Below are positions 26,908 to 35,320 of a stretch of DNA of 64,000 bases, piece after piece. The notes beneath the pieces are model-generated. The model was not told the origin of the DNA. It searched no databases and worked only from the letters and a program-made list of their open reading frames with translations. The stretch lies in NCBI GenBank assembly GCA_947259365.1, contig CAMYMC010000001.1:115755-179754 (forward strand), in the 5' to 3' direction. Origin of the DNA: an uncultured Acidimicrobiaceae bacterium (GTDB lineage Bacteria; Actinomycetota; Acidimicrobiia; Spongiisociales; UBA5794). The position numbers were made by a program, and so were the translations under genes. Each line of letters begins with the position of its first letter. The first letter of the stretch is position 1.

Positions 26908-27281
26908 TCGGGACCGCAGTGGGGCTCGCGCTGCTGGGGCTGCTCGCCGGAGCCGCCGCTGCAGCGTTGGGGGTAGGCGGCGGGATCGTCTTCGTTCCCG
27001 CCCTCGTCATCGTCTTCTCCTTCGACCAGCAGCTCGCCCAGGGGACATCCCTCGCCGTCATCCTCCCGACGGCGGTGGTGGCCACGATCGTCCATCACCG
27101 CGGCCGGAGGGTGGTGTGGCCGATCGCCGGCTGGGTCGCCGCAGGTGCCGGCGCCGGGGCGCTCGCCGGCTCCCAGATCGCGCTGGCGCTCGATCCGGAC
27201 CTACTTCGCAGGATGTTCGCCACGCTCCTCCTCGTGCTCGCCGCGTGGATGATCCGGCGAGCCGGGCGCGCCGGGGGGTGA
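26904..27281 (+). CDS. TauE/SafE (TSUP) family permease, second half-size subunit
   Basis: A 125-aa, four-helix membrane protein with the same TSUP pattern as its upstream neighbour: AAAALGVGGGIVFVPALVI, then QQLAQGTSLAVILPTA. The GTG at 26904 overlaps the upstream stop (GTGA). With the preceding gene it equals a complete eight-helix transporter split at the mid-point. It converges on the next gene with a 8-nt gap. Confidence 0.85.
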   Translation: MIGTAVGLALLGLLAGAAAAALGVGGGIVFVPALVIVFSFDQQLAQGTSLAVILPTAVVATIVHHRGRRVVWPIAGWVAAGAGAGALAGSQIALALDPDLLRRMFATLLLVLAAWMIRRAGRAGG

Positions 27282-27289
27282 AGGCCGGC

Positions 27290-27823
27290 TCAGGACCGGT
27301 CGATGGGTGCGTGGATGCGTCCGGTCGCCAGGAACTCCCTCCTCACCGCGAGATCACCAAGACGTGCCCGCCGGCCGAGGCCGTAGAGGTAGGCAAGCCC
27401 GAGCGCCTCGAGCGCCCACACCCTCCAATCGGAGACGATGTCGCCGACGTACGACACCGCCGATGCCGGCCCGGCCGCCGAGAACGTGAGCCCGAGGAAG
27501 GGCCACCACAGCGTCTCGGGGTCCGCCCACATCGCGTCGAGGAGCAAATGCAGCAACAGCCCAACGGCGAGCGGCATCCACCGCTTCCGGGGCCGGCCCC
27601 GCCGGGTGAGGATGAGCACGGCCACCATGACGAGGGCGGCGAAGACGAGACTGTGGGCGAAAAGGCGCACGGACTCGAGTGTCCCGTATGCGGCGAGACC
27701 GAACGGGGTGTCGACGAGGTCGGGGAGGAGCCCGCCGAGGACGAGGAACCGCAGATCCATCCGGTCGTCGCGAAACGTATATCGGGCGAGGGCCACCGTG
27801 CCGCCGAGATGCCAGAACACCAC
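27290..27823 (-). CDS. Metal-dependent hydrolase-like membrane protein (YdjM/DUF457 type)
   Basis: A 177-aa protein with about four hydrophobic helices. It carries H-S-L in LFAHSLVFAAL and H-L-L-L-D in LLHLLLDAMW, which match the His/Asp motifs of the YdjM-like membrane-associated hydrolase family. An N-terminal PDLVD fits the same pattern. The biochemical role of the family is poorly known. Its start is 13 nt from the end of the zinc-ribbon gene on the same strand, so the two are likely co-transcribed. Confidence 0.7.
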   Translation of the reverse strand: MVFWHLGGTVALARYTFRDDRMDLRFLVLGGLLPDLVDTPFGLAAYGTLESVRLFAHSLVFAALVMVAVLILTRRGRPRKRWMPLAVGLLLHLLLDAMWADPETLWWPFLGLTFSAAGPASAVSYVGDIVSDWRVWALEALGLAYLYGLGRRARLGDLAVRREFLATGRIHAPIDRS

Positions 27824-27836
27824 CGCGTCACCGGCC

Positions 27837-28547
27837 TCAGGGAACGAGGATGCGGCGGCAGTGGATGCACCGCGGGGGGTGGGCGCGGGTGGCTTCGAGC
27901 TGTTCGGCCGCCGTCAACGCAAGATGGCACCCGCCGCACACCCCGTCGGCGAGGCGTCCCACCGCAACGCCTTCCTTCGTCGCCCGCAGCGACTCGTAGA
28001 GATCGAGCAGGTCCTCGTCGATGAGCGGCACGATGTCGCCCTTGCGCGTCTCCTTGATCGCGAGCTCGGCGTCGATCGTCTCCCACGCCTCGGCGATCGC
28101 AGCCTCGTGACGCTGTTTCGTGGCCTCCGCCTGCTCCAGCTCGGCCACCAGCACCTCGAGCGCGGCCTCGTGCTGCTCCTTCTTCTCCATGAGGTCGAGG
28201 ATCTCGTCTTCCATGTCGCTCTGCTTTCTCTGCAGCATCTCGACCTCGCGCCGGAGGTAGTCGGCGTCGCGGGCGCTCAGTCCCCCGGCGTAGAGCCGGT
28301 TCTGCTCCTGGGACAGCTTGAGCTGGGCCATCTCGAGCTCGCCGCTCGTCTTGTCGAGACCGAGGTCGGACTCCCGCAGTGCGACAGCCACCTCGTCGCG
28401 TTCTCGCGTCAGGGCCTCGACGCGCTCATGAGCGGCGCGGAACTCGGCGAGCACCGGCAGCGACTGCCGTTCGTGGAGGAGGCGGTCGATCTGGAGATCC
28501 ACGTCCTGGAGGTCGAGCAGGTCGGCGAGGCTGCGCAGCTGCTCCAT
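27837..28547 (-). CDS. Coiled-coil protein with C4-type zinc ribbon (DUF164/zf-RING_7 family)
   Basis: A 236-aa protein. Residues about 1-190 form a long antiparallel coiled coil rich in Glu, Leu, Arg and Gln. The C terminus has a zinc ribbon with two Cys pairs (GVCGGCH and PRCIHCRR). This is the widespread CT398/DUF164-like family, usually next to the Nif3-like gene, as here (2 nt away). It may bind nucleic acid or act as an adaptor. ATG at 28547; the open frame upstream is antisense to nif3. Confidence 0.9.
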   Translation of the reverse strand: MEQLRSLADLLDLQDVDLQIDRLLHERQSLPVLAEFRAAHERVEALTRERDEVAVALRESDLGLDKTSGELEMAQLKLSQEQNRLYAGGLSARDADYLRREVEMLQRKQSDMEDEILDLMEKKEQHEAALEVLVAELEQAEATKQRHEAAIAEAWETIDAELAIKETRKGDIVPLIDEDLLDLYESLRATKEGVAVGRLADGVCGGCHLALTAAEQLEATRAHPPRCIHCRRILVP

Positions 28548-28549
28548 CG

Positions 28550-29638
28550 CTACTCCCTCCAGGGGTTTGGGTCGATGCCGGTGAGATCGACGACGTCGCC
28601 GAGCAAGCCGGCGACAAGGGACGCCAGGGCCCGGATCCCGGGGTTCTCGGTGGCGGTGTGGCCGGCGTCGACGACGGCGAGGCCCAGGTCGAGCGCGGCG
28701 CGGGCGTTGTGGTGGCTCACGTCTCCCGTGACGAGCACGTCGGCGACGATGGCGGCCTGGCGGACGAACGACGCACCCGAGCCCGGCACCACGGCGGCGC
28801 GCTCGATGGTCCGCTTGGCGGGGCCGGCAACCCGCACCGGGGCCTCGAGGCGCTCCTCGATCCGGCGGGCGAACGCCTGCAGCGTCACCGGCGTCGTCAG
28901 CTCGCCCACCCTGCCTCCGAACCCGGCGTTGGCGGCGACGTCGACGACGTCGAAGGCGGGCTCCTCGTAGCGGTGGGCGGAGACGAGGGCCGAGACGACC
29001 TCGTCGGCACGACTCTTGGGGGCAATCATCTCGAGCCGGACCTCGGGCTCCCGGTTCATCGCCCCGGCCCGGCCCGTCGCCGGCGAAGCGGTCTCCGGGG
29101 CGCGGAACGTGCCGGTTCCCGAGACGCGGAACGAGCACGAGCTGTACCCGCCGATGTCGCCGGCGCCCGCCTCGCTCATCGCGTCCATGAGCGCGTCCGC
29201 GTCGGCCTCGGGGGTGAAGGCGATGACCTTGACGGCGTCGGCAGGCCACAGCGGGGCGAACCCGGCGAGGCTGGAGAGCCCGAGGGTCTCGGCGAGCGAT
29301 GCCGCCGTCCCTCCGGGGGCGACGTCGAATGCCGTGTGCACCACTGCTACTGCGGCACCGTGGCGGATGAGGCGCAATGCCCTCCCCTCCGGGCTTCGCC
29401 CCGCGGTGAGCCGGTTCGTGGGCCGGAACAGGAGTGGGTGATACGTGAGGACGAGATCCACGGCGTCACCCTCGACCCGGGCCACGACGGGCTCCGTGAT
29501 CTCGTGAGCGACTGCAACACGCCCGGCGGGGGCGTCGGCCGCACCGAGCTGAAGACCCACCGGGTCCCAGCCGGCCGCCTTGGCCAGCGGAATCAGCTCG
29601 CCAAAGGCTCCGAGCACATCACCGACCGTCCGCGCCAT
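28550..29638 (-). CDS. Nif3-like dinuclear metal centre protein (YqfO/GTP cyclohydrolase I type 2 family)
   Basis: A 362-aa protein. The metal ligands are visible: LVLTYHPLLF near residue 63, VVHTAFD near 98, and VTGDVSHHNARAAL near 312 with VVDAGHTATEN. The middle is a NIF3-inserted CutA-like domain (VIAFTPEADADALMD), which makes it the long form. Despite the old GTP cyclohydrolase label the function is uncertain. It is followed by the zinc-ribbon gene, a common conserved pair. Confidence 0.92.
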   Translation of the reverse strand: MARTVGDVLGAFGELIPLAKAAGWDPVGLQLGAADAPAGRVAVAHEITEPVVARVEGDAVDLVLTYHPLLFRPTNRLTAGRSPEGRALRLIRHGAAVAVVHTAFDVAPGGTAASLAETLGLSSLAGFAPLWPADAVKVIAFTPEADADALMDAMSEAGAGDIGGYSSCSFRVSGTGTFRAPETASPATGRAGAMNREPEVRLEMIAPKSRADEVVSALVSAHRYEEPAFDVVDVAANAGFGGRVGELTTPVTLQAFARRIEERLEAPVRVAGPAKRTIERAAVVPGSGASFVRQAAIVADVLVTGDVSHHNARAALDLGLAVVDAGHTATENPGIRALASLVAGLLGDVVDLTGIDPNPWRE

Positions 29639-29720
29639 GGCGGCGATGCTAAACCGCCGCGGCCGGGCCGGGGCTGCCGGTCCCTGCCGTCTCGCCACCG
29701 CGGTGGCCCCCGACGTGACG

Positions 29721-30515
29721 TCAGGGGCGCCGCTTGCGACTGAAATGGACGTGGGGTCCCCGGGTCCGGTGGGCGGCGTCGTCCAGCATGACGGAACCGT
29801 CGTCGAGATGGACGATCCCCACCCCGTACGCCTCCGACAAAACGTCGGGGGCAAGCACCTCGTCGGGGGGTCCTTCTGCGCTGACCCGTCCCGCCATGAG
29901 GATGACGTGATCGGCCGCCGCCGCCTCGCCGAGCTCGTGCGTGGTGACCACCACACTCGTCCCGGCGTCGACTTCGGCGAGAACCGCGGTGATGATCCGG
30001 TCCCGGGAGACGAGGTCGAGCCCCGTCGCCGGCTCGTCGAGGAGCAGCAGCTCTCCTTGCTGGGCGAGCCCCTGGGCGACGAAGACCCGCTGCCGCTGAC
30101 CCCCGGAGAGCTCAGTGAGGTGCCGGTCGGCCAGATCGGCGAGCCCGAGACGTTCGATCGCGCCTTCGCAAGCGACACGGTCCGCGGCGTCGAAACGGCG
30201 CCGGGCCCTGCCGGCGAACCGCCCCATCGTGACCACCTCGCGGACGGTGACGGGCATGACCTCGTTGACCTTCGTCGCCTGGAGCACATAGGCGACCTGT
30301 GGCCTCGCCAGCTCGGGAGACGTGCCGAGCACCTCGACCTCGCCGGCGCGTACCCGCACCAGGCCGCTGAGGGCGTGGAGCAGCGTCGATTTCCCGGATC
30401 CGTTCGGCCCGATGACGGCCGTGAGCCCCGCCCTGGGGATGGTGAAGTCGGAGGCCTCGACGGCGACCCGGCCGTTGTAGCCGAGCGCCAGGCCCTTGCC
30501 CCGTGCCGCGATCAT
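29721..30515 (-). CDS. Zinc/manganese ABC transporter ATP-binding protein
   Basis: A 264-aa ATPase. The Walker A is GPNGSGKS, the Q-loop is YVLQATK, the signature is LSGGQRQRV and the Walker B is LLLLDEPATGLDL, with the switch His in TTHELG. Its ATG at 30515 overlaps the Fur-family gene stop (ATGA). The binding protein and permease are encoded by the divergent plus-strand operon, so together they make a ZnuABC/TroABC-type importer. The split of one transporter across a regulator-controlled divergent promoter is notable. Confidence 0.9.
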   Translation of the reverse strand: MIAARGKGLALGYNGRVAVEASDFTIPRAGLTAVIGPNGSGKSTLLHALSGLVRVRAGEVEVLGTSPELARPQVAYVLQATKVNEVMPVTVREVVTMGRFAGRARRRFDAADRVACEGAIERLGLADLADRHLTELSGGQRQRVFVAQGLAQQGELLLLDEPATGLDLVSRDRIITAVLAEVDAGTSVVVTTHELGEAAAADHVILMAGRVSAEGPPDEVLAPDVLSEAYGVGIVHLDDGSVMLDDAAHRTRGPHVHFSRKRRP

Positions 30516-30973
30516 GCCCGGCACGCTCCACACACGCCTTCGATGTCGATGCGATGCCCGGTGACCTCGAGATCCCCGGCGGCGCCGACGGCGAGCACGA
30601 CACCGGTGAGGGTGCGCTCGTGCTCATCGCCGACGTCGACGTCCTCCACCCTGCCGCACTCGACGCAGACGAGATGATGATGATGGCCGCGGAGCCACTC
30701 GGCGAGCTCGAAGAGCGCCACGCCGTGGCCGTCGTGCGATCGGGCGAGCACCCCGGCGTCGGCGAGCACCGTCAGCGTGCGATACAACGACGAGAGCGGG
30801 ATCCCGGGCCGGAGGCGCCCGTGGAGCTCCGCGGCCGACCTCGGTCCGCCGGCTCTCCCGAGAGCTCGTACCACGAGCCTGCGGCCCTTCGTGTAGCGAA
30901 CACCGCCGGTGGCGAGCCGCTGCGCCACCCGAGCGTCCAGGTCCCCGAGCACCGGTCCCGGCATCGTCGTCAT
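30512..30973 (-). CDS. Fur-family metalloregulator, likely Zur
   Basis: A 153-aa protein. A winged helix (about 15-85, with SLYRTLTVLADAGVL as recognition helix) precedes the metal site RGHHHHLVCVECG and the C-terminal structural zinc Cys pair in EGVCGACRA. Fur proteins with this set sense zinc, iron or manganese. The association with a ZnuA-like binding protein suggests zinc, so Zur is preferred over Fur or Mur. ATG at 30973; a second ATG at 30964 is possible. A Fur-type box lies just upstream. Confidence 0.88.
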   Translation of the reverse strand: MTTMPGPVLGDLDARVAQRLATGGVRYTKGRRLVVRALGRAGGPRSAAELHGRLRPGIPLSSLYRTLTVLADAGVLARSHDGHGVALFELAEWLRGHHHHLVCVECGRVEDVDVGDEHERTLTGVVLAVGAAGDLEVTGHRIDIEGVCGACRA

Positions 30974-30982
30974 GCCACGCAC

Positions 30983-31007
30983 TATAATGATATTGATTCT
31001 CACAATA
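30983..31007. promoter_or_regulatory. Divergent promoter with Zur/Fur-type operator
   Basis: An A/T-rich island in GC-rich DNA between the zur-like gene (leftward) and the binding-protein gene (rightward). The core TGATATTGATTCTCA (30988-31002) resembles the actinobacterial Zur box TGAAAATGATTTTCA at 11 of 15 positions and is an imperfect 7-1-7 palindrome. TATAAT at 30983-30988 could be the rightward -10 and overlaps the box, which fits repression when metal is bound. Confidence 0.7.
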
Positions 31008-31054
31008 CAACCGGTTCCGAGAGCACCCACCCGCAACGCTGGAGCGCAGCTTCG

Positions 31055-31981
31055 ATGTCCGGCCTCCGCACCTTCGTCCTCGCCGCTGCGGCCCTGTTCG
31101 GGCTGGTGGCGGGTGGTGCGGGGTGCGGAGATTCGACCGGCGACGACGGCCAGGGCATGCTCATCATCGCGTCGACCTCCATCCTCGGCGACATCACCGG
31201 GCACATCGCCGGCGATCTCGCCACCGTCGAGACGCTCATCGGCCCCGGCCAGGACCCTCACGACTTTCGGCCTTCGGCGGCCGAGGCGGCGCGGCTGCGC
31301 GACGCCGACCTCGTCGTCGTCAACGGTCTGGGGCTCGAGGAGGGCCTCACAGATGTGGTCGCCGCTGCCGCCGCCGACGGGGTTGCCGTGCTCGAAGTCG
31401 GCCCGGCCGCTGCTCCGCTCCCCCTCGGTGGCGATGCGAACGCCGCGTCGGATCCCCACGTCTGGCTCGACCCCGAGCGCATGGCCGCCGCCGTGACGGC
31501 CATCGGCGAGGCGCTCGCCGCCATCGACGAAGGCGCCGACGGCGCTTGGAGACAGGCGGCACAGTCCTACCGGCAGGAGATCCTCGCCACCCACGCCCTC
31601 GTCGCAGAGATCCTCGCCCCCATCGCCCCGGCGCGGCGCGTCCTCGTCACGAACCACGACTCCCTGGGTTACTTCGCCGCACGGTACGGCTTCGAGATCG
31701 TGGGCAGCGTCATCGCTTCGGGGTCGACGCTCGCCGAGCCGAGCGCCGCCGACCTCGCGTCGCTCGTCGCCGCCATCCGCAGCCATGACGTTCCGGCCAT
31801 CTTCGCCGAGACCACCGCGCCGGCACGCCTCGCCGAGGCCGTCGCCTCCGAGTTGGGCGGCGAGGTCGCCGTCGTCGAGTTGTTCACCGGCTCGCTGGGA
31901 CAGCCCGGCTCGGGGGCGGCGACGTACCTCGAGATGCTCGCGACGAACGCCCGGCGCATCGCAGCGGCCCTCACCTCATGA
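31055..31981 (+). CDS. Zinc/manganese ABC transporter substrate-binding lipoprotein (ZnuA/TroA family)
   Basis: A 308-aa solute-binding protein of cluster A-I. The signal ends at a lipobox (LVAGGAGC). The metal ligands can be placed: His in GQDPHDFRPS, His in DPHVWLDPE, His in VTNHDSLGYFA and an acidic residue in FAETTAPAR. It lacks the long His-rich loop of classic ZnuA, which leaves manganese possible. ATG at 31055 is inferred from the signal; the frame is open upstream opposite zur. It overlaps the permease gene by 4 nt. Confidence 0.9.
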   Translation: MSGLRTFVLAAAALFGLVAGGAGCGDSTGDDGQGMLIIASTSILGDITGHIAGDLATVETLIGPGQDPHDFRPSAAEAARLRDADLVVVNGLGLEEGLTDVVAAAAADGVAVLEVGPAAAPLPLGGDANAASDPHVWLDPERMAAAVTAIGEALAAIDEGADGAWRQAAQSYRQEILATHALVAEILAPIAPARRVLVTNHDSLGYFAARYGFEIVGSVIASGSTLAEPSAADLASLVAAIRSHDVPAIFAETTAPARLAEAVASELGGEVAVVELFTGSLGQPGSGAATYLEMLATNARRIAAALTS

Positions 31982-32835
31982 TCGAGTTCTTCACCGATCC
32001 CTTCTCTCTCGGATTCATGCAGCGGTCCCTCATCGCCGGGATCCTCGCGGTGGTGACGACGTCGGTGGTCGGGACGTGGGTCGTCCTGCGCGGGCTGGCC
32101 TTCATCGGCGACGCCCTCGCCCACGGTGTCGTCCCCGGGATCGCCGTGGCGTTCCTCCTCGACGCGAACCTCGTCGCCGGCGCCGCCGTCGCCGCGGTCG
32201 TCATGATCGGCGCCATCTCGCTCATCCACCGCACCACCACTCTCACCGAGGACACCGCCATCGGCCTGCTCTTCGTCGGGATGCTCGCCCTCGGGGTCAT
32301 CATCATCTCCCGGGCCGGGTCGTTCGCCGTCGACCTCGTGGCGATCCTGTTCGGGGACGTGCTGGGGACCACGACGAGTGACGTCCTCGTCCAAGGAGCG
32401 GCCGCGGCCGCCGCGGTCGGCGGTGTGGTGCTGTTCTACCGCCCGCTTCTCGTGCTCGCCTTCAACGAGGAGAAGGCGGAGGTGCTCGGGCTCAATCCCC
32501 GGCTCACTCATGCGGTCATGATGGGGCTGGTGACGATCGCGGTCGTGACGTCCTTCCAGACGGTCGGCACCCTCCTCGTCTTCGGGCTCCTCATCGCCCC
32601 GCCGGCCACGGCGGCGCTCATCGCCCGCCGGGTCCCGGTGATGATGGCGACCGCGGTCGGAGTGGGGACCCTAGCGGTGGTCGGCGGGCTCCTCCTCAGC
32701 TTTCACCTCGACATCGCGGCCGGTGCTGCGGTGTCGGGCCTCGCCGTGGTGAACTTCTTCGTCGTGCTGGCGGGGCGCGGCCTGGTGCGGGCGATTCGCC
32801 GCCGCGCCTTCGCAGCAGCAGCATCGGCCCGGTAG
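31978..32835 (+). CDS. Zinc/manganese ABC transporter permease (ZnuB/MntB family)
   Basis: A 285-aa membrane protein with about eight or nine helices. The VVLRGLAFIGDALAHGVVPGIA segment is the conserved family block near residue 40. The ATPase-contacting loop is near FNEEKAEVLGLNP. The ATG overlaps the binding-protein stop (ATGA). It works with the plus-strand binding protein and the minus-strand ATPase. Control by the Zur-type box is inferred. Confidence 0.92.
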   Translation: MIEFFTDPFSLGFMQRSLIAGILAVVTTSVVGTWVVLRGLAFIGDALAHGVVPGIAVAFLLDANLVAGAAVAAVVMIGAISLIHRTTTLTEDTAIGLLFVGMLALGVIIISRAGSFAVDLVAILFGDVLGTTTSDVLVQGAAAAAAVGGVVLFYRPLLVLAFNEEKAEVLGLNPRLTHAVMMGLVTIAVVTSFQTVGTLLVFGLLIAPPATAALIARRVPVMMATAVGVGTLAVVGGLLLSFHLDIAAGAAVSGLAVVNFFVVLAGRGLVRAIRRRAFAAAASAR

Positions 32836-32955
32836 CCGGCACCGGCGCGGTTGCGCCCGCGCAATTCCGGTAAACCTCTCCACCCCCAACGGCGAGTTAC
32901 CAGGCGTGGAAGGCATCCGGAACCGATGGAAGTCAACACAAGGAGCGGGTTCCCG

Positions 32956-34137
32956 ATGCGGCGAATGCTGAAGCACAAAGGATTCTCGGTCTTCCTCACG
33001 ACCTTCGCCGTCGTCTTGCTGTCGGGCATCGCCCTCGCGCAGGTCGGCATGATGAGCGCGGCGGTCGACGAGGGCTCGGGCCAGGCACCATCACTGGTGG
33101 CGCCGGCGAGCGCCGGATTCGTCGGTGACGGCATCGCCGATGAGCCGACGGAGCCGAAGCCGAAGGAGCCGGTGGCCGATGAGCCCGTGCGCGAGGAACC
33201 GGTCGACAAGGAACCCGCCCACGAAGAGCCCGCCCACGAGGAACCCGTCGACAAGGAACCCGCCCACGAAGAGCCCACCGACAAGGAACCGGCCCACGAC
33301 GGGCCCACCGACAAGGAGCCCGCCCACGAAGAGGGCGTCGACGACTCGGTCCTCCTCGAGATCACCTCACCGCGCGACGGAGCCCATGTCGAGCGCGAGG
33401 TCATCACCTTCAAGGGCGTGAGCGATCCCGATGCGGTCGTCACCTACGGTAGGTACGAGGCTCGCATGGACGACGCAGGACACTGGGCCATCACCCTCGT
33501 CCTCCATCAGGCCGGCGAGAACGTGATGCCGTTCCGTGCCGAGGACGCCGCGGGCAACGTGGCCGAGGCGTCGGTGACCGTCTACCTCGACGTCGTGGAA
33601 GAGAAGCCCAAGTTCTCCGCCCAGCAGAAGTGGGACGCTTCCGACGACGATCCGCCGATGAACCACTACTGGGGCACGGCGACACCCGGCACCGGGATCG
33701 TGGTGATGTCCGAGTACGGATCCAGCCACACCGAGGCGAACGCCGACGGGGCCTGGGAGACCACCGTGGTCTTCGAAGGTGCACCTCACGCCGAGAAGTT
33801 CAAGGTCGTCGTCGAGTCCGGCGACGGGGGCCGCGCCGAGTTCTGGATGAAGGTCTTCTACCCGACGCACGAGGATCCAGCGAAGTTCACGGCAAACCAG
33901 AAGTACGGCTCGTGCGGCGAGGACATCCCCTACGACGTGTTCTGGGGGACGGCGACGCCCGGTGCCGAGATCTGGGTCGAGTCGGAGTACGGCGGCGGCG
34001 CAACGACCGCGAACGAGTCCGGACACTGGGAGTTGCGGGTCGACTTCCCCGAGGCGCCGGTGGGTGATGTCTTCGGGGTCATCGTGAGATCCTCGGACGG
34101 CGGCATTGCCGACTTCACCTTCGTGGCGACGGCGTGA
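32956..34137 (+). CDS. Secreted/surface protein with Glu-Pro repeat and Ig-like domains
   Basis: A 393-aa protein. An uncleaved-looking signal/TM segment is at about residues 12-30. A degenerate repeat of the type EEPVDKEPAHEEP covers about 60-115. Then come three beta-rich modules: an Ig-like domain beginning ITSPRDGAHVEREVITFKGVS (about 133-215) and two related modules with WGTATPG and the closing ..FKVVVESGDGG / FGVIVRSSDGG (about 220-305 and 310-393). No enzyme motif. The ATG at 32956 is supported by AAGGAG ten bases before it. A strong hairpin terminator follows. Confidence 0.82.
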   Translation: MRRMLKHKGFSVFLTTFAVVLLSGIALAQVGMMSAAVDEGSGQAPSLVAPASAGFVGDGIADEPTEPKPKEPVADEPVREEPVDKEPAHEEPAHEEPVDKEPAHEEPTDKEPAHDGPTDKEPAHEEGVDDSVLLEITSPRDGAHVEREVITFKGVSDPDAVVTYGRYEARMDDAGHWAITLVLHQAGENVMPFRAEDAAGNVAEASVTVYLDVVEEKPKFSAQQKWDASDDDPPMNHYWGTATPGTGIVVMSEYGSSHTEANADGAWETTVVFEGAPHAEKFKVVVESGDGGRAEFWMKVFYPTHEDPAKFTANQKYGSCGEDIPYDVFWGTATPGAEIWVESEYGGGATTANESGHWELRVDFPEAPVGDVFGVIVRSSDGGIADFTFVATA

Positions 34138-34170
34138 CGACAGAGGCCTGAGGGCGCCTCCCTCAGCGTG

Positions 34171-34203
34171 GACGACGCCTCCCGGGCACCGGGAGGCGTC
34201 GTC
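34171..34203. terminator. Bidirectional terminator hairpin
   Basis: A perfect 15-bp stem (GACGACGCCTCCCGG with its complement) closes a 3-nt loop, GCA. It sits between convergent genes ending at 34137 (plus) and 34214 (minus). Confidence 0.85.
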
Positions 34204-34213
34204 GCGCGTAGGT

Positions 34214-35005
34214 TCACCCGAGGGGCGGGCGCCCCGGGCCGGGTGGGCCTGCGAACGCCTGGGCGACGTCGAGCCACTCGTCGGCGCCCGAGCCTGTCGC
34301 GACGAGGTCGGTGTCCACCCGGTGTCTTCGCTGGGTGGCGACCAACGCGAAACCGAGCGCGCTCCCCCGCAGCGACTCCGGAGAGTCCGGGTCGCCCCAC
34401 GTCCATGTCTCGTCGCCGAGGGTGAGCTCCACGTAGGGCGGGATATCGGGGACGGGGAGACCCCGAATGCGGAACGCATACGGCCGAGCGGCGACGCCGA
34501 TGTGGCACACGTGACGGAGCCGACCCACCGGCACCTCCTCGATGCCGAGCGCGTCGCGAACATCCTGGCCGTGCGCCCACGTCTCCATGATCCTCGCCGT
34601 GACCTTCGACCGCGCCCCCATCGGCTGGCCGTACCACAACACCCGAGTCCCGGCATCGAGCGCCGAGTAGACGCGGCGCAGCCGCTCGTTGGCCCCCGTC
34701 CACCACTCGAGAATCTCGGTGCCCTGCATCGCGGCGGCACGGTCCGTGGCGATGGCGACGTAGTCGTCCATGTCGGTGCTACCCGCGATCCCGGCCAGCT
34801 CGGCGGCGAAGGCCTCCGGGTCGAGGTGTGCCTCGACGGCCTTGTCGTCGAAGAAGGCGAGGTGGGCGATCTGGTCCCTGATCGCCCACCCCTCTGCGGG
34901 TGTGGGCATGTCCCACGCCGTCTCTTCCAGCGGGGCCACCACCGCCGCCAGCTCTAGGTACTCGGCCTCGAGGTCGGCGCAGATCGCGACCATCTTGTCG
35001 TCCAT
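34214..35005 (-). CDS. TIGR03084-type metal-binding protein (DinB / mycothiol-dependent isomerase superfamily)
   Basis: A 263-aa protein. The N-terminal helical bundle has AIRDQIAHLAFFD and the middle has ARIMETWAHGQDVRDALG, giving His residues that match the three-His metal site of DinB-like and mycothiol-dependent maleylpyruvate isomerase proteins. The C-terminal domain resembles the TIGR03084 extension. These are actinobacterial proteins of uncertain function, some using mycothiol. ATG at 35005. Confidence 0.82.
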   Translation of the reverse strand: MDDKMVAICADLEAEYLELAAVVAPLEETAWDMPTPAEGWAIRDQIAHLAFFDDKAVEAHLDPEAFAAELAGIAGSTDMDDYVAIATDRAAAMQGTEILEWWTGANERLRRVYSALDAGTRVLWYGQPMGARSKVTARIMETWAHGQDVRDALGIEEVPVGRLRHVCHIGVAARPYAFRIRGLPVPDIPPYVELTLGDETWTWGDPDSPESLRGSALGFALVATQRRHRVDTDLVATGSGADEWLDVAQAFAGPPGPGRPPLG

Positions 35006-35015
35006 GCCGCCGACA

Positions 35016-35207
35016 CTACCCGCGGCGTGGCGACCCATCCTCCCCCGCGCTGCGCCGCGTGCGACTCCTCGATCCGAGCGCGGACACGACGGCCGAAACC
35101 GCAATCGTCAACAGGATGCTGCCCCCGATGGAGATGGGAAGCCCGAAGAAGCGCTTCAGCACGACGAGCGCGAGCACGAAGACGACGAATCCGCGGTACG
35201 AAACCAC
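35016..35207 (-). CDS. Possible small membrane protein
   Basis: A possible 63-aa protein from a GTG at 35207, with two hydrophobic helices (YRGFVVFVLALVVLKRFFGLP and ILLTIAVSAVVSAL) and a basic tail. No clear ribosome binding site is visible. It lies just upstream of the TIGR03084-type gene on the same strand (10 nt). A start at 35288 would add 27 non-hydrophobic residues. Weakly supported. Confidence 0.4.
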   Translation of the reverse strand: MVSYRGFVVFVLALVVLKRFFGLPISIGGSILLTIAVSAVVSALGSRSRTRRSAGEDGSPRRG

Positions 35208-35320
35208 GTCGGGCAGCGTACCGCCTGGCGCCGACGCGCTCGTCACGTGGAGAATGCCACGATGGGCTGGAACACGGCGGGCCGGCACGGCGTTGGTCGT
35301 GACGCTGAGAGGAGCTGGAC

